From assembly GCF_002043095.1 (NCBI RefSeq), contig NZ_MVOC01000050.1, forward strand, positions 1-33,480: 33,480 bases of DNA, in the 5' to 3' direction. Positions 7,454-15,542 of this stretch are shown here, one piece after another (position 1 is the stretch's first letter; the number at the start of each line of letters is the position of its first letter). The notes beneath the pieces are model-generated. The model worked only from the letters and a program-made list of their open reading frames with translations. It was not told the DNA's origin and did not search any database. This stretch comes from Mycobacterium sp. AT1 (lineage in GTDB: Bacteria; Actinomycetota; Actinomycetes; Mycobacteriales; Mycobacteriaceae). The translations under genes and the position numbers were made by a program.

Positions 7454-8692
7454 CTAGTGCGCGACGCCGGCGGCGCCGTGTTCGTCGACGAGCGCTCCGC
7501 TGACGAACCGGTCGAGGCTGAACGGGGCGACGAACTCGTGCGGCTCGTCGTTGGCGATGGTGTCGGCAAGACACCAGCCGATGCCAGGGGTCGCCTTGAA
7601 TCCGCCGGTTCCCCAGCCCGCGTTGAGGTACAGGTTCTCGTACGGGGTGCGGCCCACGATCGGAGAGGCGTCCGGGCAGACGTCGACGATGCCGCCCCAG
7701 GTGCGCAACAGATGAGCGCGGGCGAACACGGGGAACAATTCGACGGCGGCGGCCATCTGCCGCTCGATGATGTGGAACGCGCCGCGCTGACCGTATCCGT
7801 TGTAGGAGTCGACGCCGGCGCCCATCACCAGTTCACCCTTGTGGGCCTGAGACACGTAGACGTGCACGGCATTGCTCATCACGATCGTCGGATGCACGGG
7901 CTCCAGCAGCTCCGAGACCAGCGCTTGCAGGGGATGGCTCTGCAAGGGGGTCCGGATGCCGAGCATGTCGGTCAGCGTCGACGTGTGCCCGGCCGCGCAG
8001 AGTGCGACCTGGCCCGCGCCGATGTCGCCCTGGGTGGTGCGGACGCCGGTGACCCGGTCACCGTCGGTGACGAAACCGGTGACCTCGCAGTTCTGGATGA
8101 TGTCGATGCCGGCCTGGTCGGCGCGACGCGCGAACCCCCATGCGACGTAGTCGTGCTTGGCGATGCCTGCCCGCGGCTGATACGTCGCGCCCATCACGGG
8201 ATAGCGAATGTCGTCGGAGACGTTGACGATCGGGCAGAGCTTCTTGACTTCGTCGGCGTCGACCCAGTGGGCGTCGATGCCGTTGAGCTTGTTGGCCTCG
8301 ACCCGTCGCACGCTGTCGCGGACGTCCTGCAGGCTGTGGGCAAGATTCAGAACGCCGCACTGCTTGAACAGGATTGGGTAGTCGAGGTCGTCTTCGAGTC
8401 CCTCCCACAGTTTGAGCGCGTGCTCGTAGATGCGGGTGCTCTCGTCCCAGAGGTAGTTCGATCGGATCAGCGTGGTGTTGCGGGCCATGTTGCCGCCGGC
8501 GAGCCATCCCCGTTCGAGCACGGCGACGTTGGTGATGCCGTGGTTCTTCGCGAGGTAGTGCGCCGTGGCCAGTCCGTGGCCACCGCCACCGACGATGACG
8601 ACGTCGTAGTTCTTCTTGGGCGTCGGTGTGCGCCAGAGGAATTCCGGATGGTCGGGAAGGTGTGCGCCGGGCGGCACGGTGTGAGTGGTCAC
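7454..8692 (-). CDS. soxB: Sarcosine oxidase beta subunit
   Basis: The 412-residue flavoprotein has the FAD motif VVIVGGGGHGLATAHYLA (about 31-48) and the segment AGIAKHDYVAW. By comparison with known heterotetrameric enzymes, its His180 is the probable covalent FMN site. SoxB oxidises sarcosine and passes electrons to oxygen through FMN, giving hydrogen peroxide. The start is GTG, and its GTGA overlaps the glyA stop by 4 bases. A 32-base gap separates it from soxD. Confidence 0.95.
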   Translation of the reverse strand: MTTHTVPPGAHLPDHPEFLWRTPTPKKNYDVVIVGGGGHGLATAHYLAKNHGITNVAVLERGWLAGGNMARNTTLIRSNYLWDESTRIYEHALKLWEGLEDDLDYPILFKQCGVLNLAHSLQDVRDSVRRVEANKLNGIDAHWVDADEVKKLCPIVNVSDDIRYPVMGATYQPRAGIAKHDYVAWGFARRADQAGIDIIQNCEVTGFVTDGDRVTGVRTTQGDIGAGQVALCAAGHTSTLTDMLGIRTPLQSHPLQALVSELLEPVHPTIVMSNAVHVYVSQAHKGELVMGAGVDSYNGYGQRGAFHIIERQMAAAVELFPVFARAHLLRTWGGIVDVCPDASPIVGRTPYENLYLNAGWGTGGFKATPGIGWCLADTIANDEPHEFVAPFSLDRFVSGALVDEHGAAGVAH

Positions 8693-10017
8693 AGCGTGGC
8701 CCCTGCGAGGCCGGGGTAGAGCGGGAAGCGCGCCGCGAGGGCGTCGACCCGGGTACGGAGTTCGGCGAGGGCGGCGTCGTCGGTTGCGGGTCGCAGCGCG
8801 TGGCTGATGACGTCGGCGACCTCGGCGAAGGCGTCGAGGTCGAAGCCACGCGTCGCGAGGGCCGAGGTGCCGATGCGCACACCCGAACTGACCATCGGTG
8901 GGCGCGGGTCGAAGGGGACGGCGTTGCGATTGACGGTGATGCCGACGCGGTGCAGCCGGTCCTCGGCCTGCTGACCGTCCAGCTCGGAGTCACGCAGGTC
9001 GACCAGCACCAGGTGCACGTCGGTGCCACCGGAGACGACGCTGATGCCGGCGGCATGCGAATCCGGTTGCAGGAGACGGTCGGCGAGGATCTTGGCGCCG
9101 TCGAGGGTGAGCTGCTGGCGCACGACGAACTCCGGTTGGGCGGCGACCTTGAACGAGACGGCCTTGGCGGCGATGACGTGTTCCAGTGGGCCGCCCTGTT
9201 GACCGGGGAAGACCGAGGAGTTGAACTTCTTCGCCAGGGCCTCGTCGTTGGTCAGGATGATGCCGCCGCGCGGGCCGCCGAGGGTCTTGTGCGTGGTCGA
9301 GGTGACGACGTGTGCGTGCGGCATGGGGGAGGGGTGCAACCCGGCGGCCACCAGGCCGGCGAAGTGCGCCATGTCGACCATGAGGTAGGCCCCGACGTCG
9401 TCGGCGATGCGCCGGAATTCGGCGAAGTCGAGCTGCCGCGGGTAGGCCGACCAGCCGGCGAGGATCAGCTTGGGTCGTCGTTCGTGGGCCACTCGTTCGA
9501 CCTCGGCCATGTCGACGAGGTGGTCGCCTTCTGTCACGTGGTACGCGGCGACGTCGTACAGCTTGCCGGAGAAGTTCAGCTTCATTCCGTGGGTCAGGTG
9601 ACCGCCGTGCGGCAGTGCCAGACCCAGGATGGTGTCACCGGGGGTGAGCAGTGCGGCCATTGCCGCGGCGTTGGCCTGCGCGCCCGAATGCGGTTGCACG
9701 TTGGCGTATTTCGCACCGAAGAGCTCTGTGACGCGGTCGATGGCGAGCTGCTCGATCACGTCGACGTGTTCGCACCCGCCGTAGTAGCGCCGGCCCGGGT
9801 AGCCCTCGGCGTACTTGTTGGTCAGCACCGAGCCCTGTGCCTGCATCACCGCGAGCGGGGCGAAGTTCTCGCTCGCGATCATCTCGAGGGTGGTCTCCTG
9901 GCGGGCCAGCTCGGCGGTGATCGCGTCGTGCACAGCCGGGTCGAGCTCAGCCAGGGAGGCACCGAGGAGCGGGTTCGCGGGCTGTACCGACGTCGGCACC
10001 GCGGTATCGAGAGTCAT
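8689..10017 (-). CDS. glyA: Serine hydroxymethyltransferase
   Basis: The 442-residue product has clear SHMT motifs: LEMIASENF, TNKYAEGYPGRRYYGG, and the PLP lysine K244 in STTHKTLGGPRGG. SHMT interconverts glycine plus methylene-THF with serine plus THF. As first gene of the sox operon it would use both products of sarcosine oxidase, glycine and the one-carbon unit, to make serine. AGGAAGG precedes the ATG at 10017. A GntR box lies 34-45 bases upstream. It is probably a pathway-specific paralogue of a housekeeping glyA elsewhere (inference). Confidence 0.96.
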   Translation of the reverse strand: MTLDTAVPTSVQPANPLLGASLAELDPAVHDAITAELARQETTLEMIASENFAPLAVMQAQGSVLTNKYAEGYPGRRYYGGCEHVDVIEQLAIDRVTELFGAKYANVQPHSGAQANAAAMAALLTPGDTILGLALPHGGHLTHGMKLNFSGKLYDVAAYHVTEGDHLVDMAEVERVAHERRPKLILAGWSAYPRQLDFAEFRRIADDVGAYLMVDMAHFAGLVAAGLHPSPMPHAHVVTSTTHKTLGGPRGGIILTNDEALAKKFNSSVFPGQQGGPLEHVIAAKAVSFKVAAQPEFVVRQQLTLDGAKILADRLLQPDSHAAGISVVSGGTDVHLVLVDLRDSELDGQQAEDRLHRVGITVNRNAVPFDPRPPMVSSGVRIGTSALATRGFDLDAFAEVADVISHALRPATDDAALAELRTRVDALAARFPLYPGLAGATL

Positions 10018-10049
10018 TGACGCCTTCCTGGAATCTCACTGAGTAAGTT

Positions 10050-10063
10050 ACTGGTATATCAGT
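10050..10063. promoter_or_regulatory. GntR-type operator between glyA and gntR1
   Basis: ACTGGTATATCAGT is a near-perfect palindrome in the 104-bp space between divergent glyA and the first gntR gene. It can control the glyA-soxBDAG operon and the regulator at once. It differs from the box before gntR2 at one core base. Confidence 0.8.
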
Positions 10064-10121
10064 TAGCGATTAGGCTAGGATCAAAACGCGATTACGTCAA
10101 CAGATCAACGGAAGGTCGGCG

Positions 10122-10805
10122 ATGACACTGGCGGATTTCCAGGCCGATGGCTCCCTTGTCGGCGCAGACGTCGGTACGGAGAGCAACGCAGATCGCGCAT
10201 ACGAGGTGATCCGCGAGCGCCTGGTGATGCTCGACATCCGGCCCGGTGAACCGATCAACGACGACCGGCTGTCGGCGGAACTCGGCCTTGGCCGCACCCC
10301 CGTGCGGGAGGCCGTCAAGCGCCTGGAACGGGATCGACTCGTCGTCGCGTATCCCCGGCGCGGCACGTTCGCTACCGCCGTCGACCTGACCGACCTCGCG
10401 GACATCTCCGAAATCCGCAAGCAACTCGAGCCGACCGCCGCGGCCAGGGCCGCCCGCACGGCGTCCGCCGACATGCGCGCGCGACTCGGTGTCCTTGCGG
10501 AGAGCATCGCCGCGATCGACGACGATGACGACGCGCGGGAGGTGTTGCGCCGCGACGTCTACGTGCACCGCGAGATCTATCGCGCGTCGGGGAATCCGCA
10601 CCTCGAGCAAATCCTCATCACCCTCGACGGACATGCGACGCGGATCTGGTGCCTGTTCCTGGACCGGCTGCCCGACGTCGCGAGTCACGTTCGGGAGCAC
10701 ATCGCGTTGCTCCAGGCGATCGTCGCCGGTGACGAGGCGGCCGCAGCCGACCTGACGTTGGCGCACGTCACGGGCTTCGAACGGGAGATTCGCGCGCTGC
10801 TCTGA
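10122..10805 (+). CDS. GntR-family regulator, FCD type (copy 1)
   Basis: The 227-residue product has an N-terminal winged helix (about 25-85, with LGLGRTPVREAVKRLERDRLV and the wing YPRRGTFA) and a C-terminal FCD domain. Likely metal or ligand residues are visible in DVYVHREI, VREHIALL and LAHVTGF. FCD regulators usually repress catabolic genes until a carboxylate or amino-acid ligand binds. GGAAGG is 6 bases before the ATG. Neighbours suggest betaine, dimethylglycine, sarcosine or glycine as effector (inference). It is clearly paralogous to the next gene. Confidence 0.93.
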   Translation: MTLADFQADGSLVGADVGTESNADRAYEVIRERLVMLDIRPGEPINDDRLSAELGLGRTPVREAVKRLERDRLVVAYPRRGTFATAVDLTDLADISEIRKQLEPTAAARAARTASADMRARLGVLAESIAAIDDDDDAREVLRRDVYVHREIYRASGNPHLEQILITLDGHATRIWCLFLDRLPDVASHVREHIALLQAIVAGDEAAAADLTLAHVTGFEREIRALL

Positions 10806-10827
10806 CGGCGTGCCGAGACGTTTCGGC

Positions 10828-10847
10828 GACGGCGGTCACCGGCCGTC
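10828..10847. terminator. Weak hairpin after gntR1
   Basis: GACGGC and GCCGTC can pair around an 8-base loop, 22 bases after the gntR1 stop. It is a possible terminator that would separate the two regulator genes, but the stem is short and such hairpins are common in GC-rich DNA. Confidence 0.3.
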
Positions 10848-10854
10848 GACGCAC

Positions 10855-10864
10855 TGATATATCA
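10855..10864. promoter_or_regulatory. GntR-type operator before gntR2
   Basis: TGATATATCA is a perfect 10-bp palindrome, 63 bases upstream of the chosen gntR2 start. Its presence implies that the second regulator is controlled separately from the first, probably by itself or its paralogue. Confidence 0.78.
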
Positions 10865-10927
10865 TCGACGCGGCACGGTCGGGTTGACTTCCGGGTGCAA
10901 GACGTCGACGTCGGGAGGTTCGTGACC

Positions 10928-11602
10928 GTGACAACGCTGAGCTCGGCGGAGCTGGAAGCCGACCCCGAGGGCATGTCGTTCGCCGACCGCGCCTACCTCG
11001 CCATCCGGGACAAGCTGATCATGCTCGACATCCGCCCGAACGAGGCGATCGTGGAGAGCGAGCTGGCTGCCGAACTGCAGTTCGGAAGAACGCCCGTCCG
11101 GGAGGCGCTGAAGCGGCTGGAGGCCGACCGGCTGGTCGTGTCCTATCCGCGCCGCGGGACGTTCGCCACCGGGGTCGACGTCGCCGACCTTCGACACATC
11201 TCGCAGATCCGGGTGAACCTCGAGCCGGTGGCGGCACGGACGGCCGCAGAGGCCGCGAGTGCGTCGACGAGAGCCGAGCTGGTGCGGTTGGCCGACGACA
11301 CCGACGCGCTCGACGTCGCAGGAATCGACCGCAACGAACTGATGCGGTGGGATCTTTTGGTGCACCGCGCCATCTACCGCGCCGCGGGCAACCCCCATCT
11401 CGAAGACGTCCTCGTCCGGTACGACAACCTCGCCACCCGCATCTTCTGCCTGTTCCTGGATCGGCTGCCGACGGTCGCCAAGCACGTCGGCGAGCACACC
11501 AATCTTCTGCGGACCATCGCCGCCGGTGACGGAGACGCAGCCGCTGCGATCGCACTCGAGCACGTCATCGGGTTCGAGGAGTCGGTCCGCGCCATCGTCT
11601 GA
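10928..11602 (+). CDS. GntR-family regulator, FCD type (copy 2)
   Basis: The 224-residue product repeats the design of the gene before it: winged helix (FADRAYLAIRDKLIMLDIRP, FGRTPVREALKRLEADRLV, YPRRGTFATG) and FCD domain (DLLVHRAIYRAAGNPHL, VGEHTNLL, LEHVIGF). By eye over half of the residues are identical to copy 1, highest in the DNA-reading helix, so both should recognise the same palindrome. GGGAGG at 10913-10918 lies 9 bases before the GTG at 10928; GTGs at 10895 and 10922 are in frame but worse spaced. It is convergent with purU. Confidence 0.92.
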   Translation: MTTLSSAELEADPEGMSFADRAYLAIRDKLIMLDIRPNEAIVESELAAELQFGRTPVREALKRLEADRLVVSYPRRGTFATGVDVADLRHISQIRVNLEPVAARTAAEAASASTRAELVRLADDTDALDVAGIDRNELMRWDLLVHRAIYRAAGNPHLEDVLVRYDNLATRIFCLFLDRLPTVAKHVGEHTNLLRTIAAGDGDAAAAIALEHVIGFEESVRAIV

Positions 11603-11606
11603 TCGG

Positions 11607-11624
11607 TGACGCCGACAGGCGTCA
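11607..11624. terminator. Bidirectional terminator hairpin between gntR2 and purU
   Basis: TGACGCC-GACA-GGCGTCA is a 7-bp perfect stem with a 4-base loop, placed between the convergent stops of gntR2 (11602) and purU (11622). It overlaps the purU stop region. Confidence 0.5.
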
Positions 11625-12473
11625 GCTGAAGACGACGGTGCGATGCCCGTGCATCATCACGCGGTTCTCGCAATGCCACCGAACTGCGCGGGACAACGCC
11701 AGCGCTTCGGCGTCCTGTCCAACGGTTGCCAGCCGCGCCGGGTCGTATGAGTGGTCGATTCGGATGACCTCTTGCTCGATGATCGGTCCTTCGTCGAGGT
11801 CGGGCGTCACGTAATGTGCGGTCGCCCCAACGAATTTCACGCCGCGGTCGTAGGCCTGGTGGTACGGCTTGGCGCCCTTGAAGCCGGGCAGGAACGAGTG
11901 ATGGATGTTGATCGCGCGGCCTTGCAGCGCCGTGCAGGTCTCGTTGGACAGCACCTGCATGTAGCGGGCCAGGACAACGAGGTCGGCGTCGTACTCGTCG
12001 ACCAGTGCCAGCAGTTCGGCCTCGGCCTCCGGCTTGGTCGTCGGCGTCACGGGGATGTGCACGAACGGAAGGCCCGCCGCCTCGGCCATGGGGCGCAGCA
12101 CCTCGTGATTCGAGACGACGGCCACCAGCTCACCGCCGAGGGTGCCCGCGCGCCAGCGGAAGATGAGGTCGTTGAGGCAATGACCCATCCTCGACACCAT
12201 CACGACCACGCGAGGCGGCACACCCGCGTCGAAGCGGAAGTTCATCCCGAAAGTGCTTGCGAGCGTCTCGAATTGCTCGGTCAGCTCCGGGACGCCCGCG
12301 ACCTCTTCCCCGCAGATGAACTTCGTGCGAAGGAAGAACGACTGGCTCACCGTGTCGTCGAACTGCTGGTGCTCGGCGATGTCGCAGTTGCGGGAGAACA
12401 GGAACGAGGTGACGGCGTGGACGATGCCCGGCCGCTGGGGGCAACTCAGCGTCAGGGTGAAGTTCTGGGTCAT
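11622..12473 (-). CDS. purU: Formyltetrahydrofolate deformylase
   Basis: The 283-residue product has an N-terminal ACT domain (about 1-80, starting FTLTLSCPQRPGIV) and a C-terminal formyl-transferase fold. The catalytic set of the family is present: N189 and H191 in INIHHSFLPGFKG, and D227 in DLDEGP. PurU hydrolyses 10-formyl-THF to formate and THF. Three methyl groups per betaine are more than serine synthesis can use, so PurU would free THF when one-carbon units pile up. AGGAG is 5 bases before the ATG at 12473. It lies 45 bases behind dmg on the same strand, so it is probably cotranscribed. Confidence 0.95.
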   Translation of the reverse strand: MTQNFTLTLSCPQRPGIVHAVTSFLFSRNCDIAEHQQFDDTVSQSFFLRTKFICGEEVAGVPELTEQFETLASTFGMNFRFDAGVPPRVVVMVSRMGHCLNDLIFRWRAGTLGGELVAVVSNHEVLRPMAEAAGLPFVHIPVTPTTKPEAEAELLALVDEYDADLVVLARYMQVLSNETCTALQGRAINIHHSFLPGFKGAKPYHQAYDRGVKFVGATAHYVTPDLDEGPIIEQEVIRIDHSYDPARLATVGQDAEALALSRAVRWHCENRVMMHGHRTVVFS

Positions 12474-12518
12474 GAGATCTCCTGGTGGGAGTGGGGTGGA
12501 GCGTGGGTCATCGGCAGG

Positions 12519-14978
12519 TCATGCCCGAATCTTCTTCATCTCGGGGTCGACGAGTGGTTCGGCCGCAACGGTGGCCGCGATGCGTCGATCGAAGTACTGG
12601 ATCTCGACACCCGTTCCGACGACGGCGGTGGCAGGCAGCCACGCGTAGGCGATCGGCGCACCGACGGTGTGCCCGAACGACGCGCTGGTGACGTAGCCGA
12701 CGGGTGCGCCGTCGACGAATACCGGCTCGGATCCCAGCACGACCGAACTGCCGTCGTCGACGACGAGGCAGGCCAGCCGCCGCTGAACGGTGTCGTCGGA
12801 GATTCCGGCCAAGGCGTCGCGCCCGAGGAACTCCTCCTTCTGGAGTCGCACGGCGAACCCGAGTCCCGCTTCATACGGGTTGTGTTCGGTCGTCATGTCG
12901 GTGCCCCACGACCGGTAGCCCTTCTCCATGCGGAGGCTGTTGAACGCGGCCCGGCCCGCGGCGATGACGCCGTGCCGCTGGCCCTCTGCCCAGAGCGCAT
13001 CCCAGAGCCGCAGACCGTTGTCGGCCGACGTGTAGAGCTCCCAGCCGAGTTCGCCGACGTAGGACAGGCGCATTGCGGTGACGGGCACGCCGCCGATCCG
13101 AACCTGCTTGCAGCGGAAGTACTTGAAGTTCTCGTGTGAGAAGTCGTCGCGGCTGAGCGCGGTGACCACCTCGCGGGCCCGCGGACCCCACAGGCCGATG
13201 CAGCAGGTGCCGCCGGTGATGTCGCGGACCGTGACGCTGCCGTCGGTCGGGGCCTGGCGACGGAAGTAGTCCATGTCCAGGTTTCCGTTGGCGCCGACCT
13301 GAAAGGTGTTCTCAGACAAGCGGGCAACGGTCAAGTCGCTGCGCACGCCGCCGGCTGCGTCCAACGCCAAGGCGTAGGTGACCGCGCCGATCGACTTGTC
13401 CATCTTCGCGGTGGTCAGTCGTTCGAGGAGCACCAAGGCTCCCGGTCCGGACACCTCGAGTCGCTTGAGTGGCGTCATGTCGTACATCGCCACCGCGGTC
13501 CTCGTCCGCCACGCTTCGGCTGCGGCGATCGGGGAGTGGAACTTGGCGGCCCACTCGTCACGGGGCTTCGGCTGCCACTCGGGCGGCAGCTGGCCGACCA
13601 GGTCGGCGTTGGCCTCGAACCAGTGTGGGCGCTCCCAGCCGTGGCTCTCGAGGAACATCGCGCCAAGTTCCTTCTGGCGGACGTGGAACGGACTGACGCG
13701 GATGTCGCGCGGAGATTCCTTGGGCTGCAACGGGTGCAGGATGTCGTAGATCTCGACGAAGTTCTGCTGCGAGGTTTCGCTGACGTACTGCGGGTCGAGT
13801 TGGATCTCCTCGAAGCGGTGGACGTCGCACCCGTGCAACTCCACTTCGGAGCGTCCGTCGACGAGGAGCTGGGCGACCGCTCTGGCGACGCCGGCCGAGT
13901 GGGTGACCCACACCGCCTCGGCGATCCAGAAGCCCGCGACGTCGGGTGATTCGCCGATCAGCGGACCGCCGTCGGGTGTGAACGAGAAGATCCCGTTGAA
14001 CCCGGTCTCGATCGTCGCGTCCCGCAGACACGGAAGCAGTTCCTTGGACTTCTCCCACGCGGGGGCGAAGTCCTCTTCGGTAAAGGTGAGCATGGACGGC
14101 ATTGCGTCGCTGGTGATTTCACCGCCGGGCAGGTCGCGGAGGTCCACGGGCATCGGGCGGTGTGCGTAGGAGCCGATGCCGAGGCGGTCGACGTGCTCGC
14201 GGAAGTACAGGTCCTGGTCCTGATGGCGCAGGATGGGGAATCCGGCTTCCGACGACTCGGTGTTGCGGCCGACCAGTTCGGGGAGCTGGTGCGTCGTGGC
14301 GTACTGGTGCGCCAATGGCAGCAGTGGGACGTCCATGCCGATCAACGCGCCGAGGTCCGGACCCCAGAATCCGCCGCAGGAGACGACGATGTCGGCGGGG
14401 ATCACGCCTGTGGTCGTCGTGACGCCGGTGACCCGGCCGCCGCTGTGCTCGATTCCGACGACCTTCGTCGAGCCCCGGAACTCCGCACCGCGGGCCTGCG
14501 CACGTCGACTCAGCGCCACGACGACGCGAGACGCCTTGGCCAGGCCGTCGGTCTCGACGTAGAGCCCACCGAGAATGCGCTTCGGTTCGAGCAGGGGATG
14601 CAGCTTGGCGCACTCCTCCGGCTCGATCACGCGGGCGTCGACGCCCCACGAGGTCGCCCAGCCCTGCCTGCGGTGCAGTTCGGCCAGTCGCTGGGGGGTG
14701 GTGGCGACTTCGAGGCCGCCGACCTGGTTGAAGCACCATTCGCCGTCGACGTCGAGGCCCTTGAACTTGTCGACGGTGTAGCTCGCCAGCGCGGTCATGG
14801 TCTTTGACGGCGTGGTCTGGAAGACGAGGCCCGGGGCGTGGGACGTCGACCCGCCGGTCAACGGCAGCGGTCCCTGGTCGACGACGGTGACCCGATCCCA
14901 CCCCCTCGCCGTCAGTTCGTCGGCGAGATTGGTGCCGACGATGCCGGCCCCGATGATCACGACGCGGGGTGAGCCCAT
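12519..14978 (-). CDS. dmg: Dimethylglycine oxidase (FAD / folate enzyme)
   Basis: The 819-residue product resembles Arthrobacter dimethylglycine oxidase along its whole length, including the segments HAPGLVFQTTPSKTM, FNQVGGLEVATTPQRL, SETSQQNFVEIYDILHPLQP and MRLSYVGELGWELYTSADNG. An N-terminal FAD domain (VVIIGAGIVG at 6-15; His47 in STSHAPG aligns with the covalent FAD histidine of the family) oxidises dimethylglycine to sarcosine. A C-terminal GcvT-like domain (about 430-810) traps the methyl group on THF. Oxidases of this type make hydrogen peroxide; a dehydrogenase mode cannot be excluded from sequence alone. AGGAGA precedes the ATG at 14978, and a GntR box lies 58-67 bases upstream. 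Confidence 0.95.
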   Translation of the reverse strand: MGSPRVVIIGAGIVGTNLADELTARGWDRVTVVDQGPLPLTGGSTSHAPGLVFQTTPSKTMTALASYTVDKFKGLDVDGEWCFNQVGGLEVATTPQRLAELHRRQGWATSWGVDARVIEPEECAKLHPLLEPKRILGGLYVETDGLAKASRVVVALSRRAQARGAEFRGSTKVVGIEHSGGRVTGVTTTTGVIPADIVVSCGGFWGPDLGALIGMDVPLLPLAHQYATTHQLPELVGRNTESSEAGFPILRHQDQDLYFREHVDRLGIGSYAHRPMPVDLRDLPGGEITSDAMPSMLTFTEEDFAPAWEKSKELLPCLRDATIETGFNGIFSFTPDGGPLIGESPDVAGFWIAEAVWVTHSAGVARAVAQLLVDGRSEVELHGCDVHRFEEIQLDPQYVSETSQQNFVEIYDILHPLQPKESPRDIRVSPFHVRQKELGAMFLESHGWERPHWFEANADLVGQLPPEWQPKPRDEWAAKFHSPIAAAEAWRTRTAVAMYDMTPLKRLEVSGPGALVLLERLTTAKMDKSIGAVTYALALDAAGGVRSDLTVARLSENTFQVGANGNLDMDYFRRQAPTDGSVTVRDITGGTCCIGLWGPRAREVVTALSRDDFSHENFKYFRCKQVRIGGVPVTAMRLSYVGELGWELYTSADNGLRLWDALWAEGQRHGVIAAGRAAFNSLRMEKGYRSWGTDMTTEHNPYEAGLGFAVRLQKEEFLGRDALAGISDDTVQRRLACLVVDDGSSVVLGSEPVFVDGAPVGYVTSASFGHTVGAPIAYAWLPATAVVGTGVEIQYFDRRIAATVAAEPLVDPEMKKIRA

Positions 14979-15035
14979 ACTCGTAGTTCTCCTAGTGGTG
15001 CCTGCGCTAGCACGTGCGACTAATTGATCAACAAC

Positions 15036-15045
15036 TGATATACCA
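15036..15045. promoter_or_regulatory. GntR-type operator before dmg
   Basis: TGATATACCA, in the context AACTGATATACCAAC, fits the shared palindrome with one asymmetric base. It is placed where it could block transcription of the dmg-purU operon. Confidence 0.78.
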
Positions 15046-15277
15046 ACCGTACGACTTGACCGTCTGCGGCGTCAAGGGGTGCGGATCTATCGCCTCGTCG
15101 GCTGCTGGGATCGGCCGACGGATGGGTCATTCGGGCTGATCAACCGGCGGGTGCGGCGAATCGCGAATCGACGCCGTGCTGGGCTGACGTGGCAGCTGGC
15201 TACCTAAAGTGGCTAGCCGCGTCCGGTGCCGGCAAAAGTTTCTTTGTCTAGCAGTCGCGTATCAGCCAGTCGCGGTC

Positions 15278-15287
15278 TAATATATCA
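15278..15287. promoter_or_regulatory. GntR-type operator on the BCCT carrier side
   Basis: TAATATATCA differs from the perfect palindrome TGATATATCA at one base. It lies 255 bases before the carrier start, so if it is the promoter operator the transcript has a long leader. Confidence 0.6.
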
Positions 15288-15542
15288 CGAACGCCGCTGG
15301 TGGAAAGTGCCATCCATCCGCGGCGGGTCGAGTCACCCGGGTCCGCAATGGCCGGCTTTGATGCCGCTCGGAACAGCCCGGTACGCACCGCGGCGGTATG
15401 TGAACTGAACCTGGAGAAATTCGACAGGGCAGACGCATATCAACAGAAGAGTGTGACGTGGATCTCCATCGAAAGGGGACATGGTCCAGGTCGCATCAGT
15501 CCGATCCGAGACGAGCCGGCCCAGCGCCCTCAGGAGTTTCCC

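Larger units (their letters stand above)
14979..15542. other. Long divergent control region between dmg and the BCCT carrier gene
   Basis: This 564-bp stretch has no convincing gene. It holds two GntR-type boxes, 15036-15045 near dmg and 15278-15287 near the carrier side, about 240 bp apart. The 255 bases between the second box and the carrier start are unusually long for a leader. An in-frame extension of the carrier back to a GTG at 15300 is open, but it would add residues unlike a BCCT N-terminus. No known riboswitch consensus was recognised. Confidence 0.6.

Noticed and set aside
8626..10020. Long plus-strand open frame opposite glyA
   Set aside because: Its protein is rich in G, V, D and H with no motifs; it is the usual mirror frame of a GC-rich gene, and glyA on the other strand is unmistakable.
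15300..15542. N-terminal extension of the BCCT carrier from the GTG at 15300
   Set aside because: The added 81 residues look unlike a BCCT N-terminus, and AGGAG with correct spacing supports the GTG at 15543.
15288..15542. Glycine or c-di-AMP riboswitch in the carrier leader
   Set aside because: Neither would be surprising here, but I could not find the conserved core of either class by eye, so no call is made.
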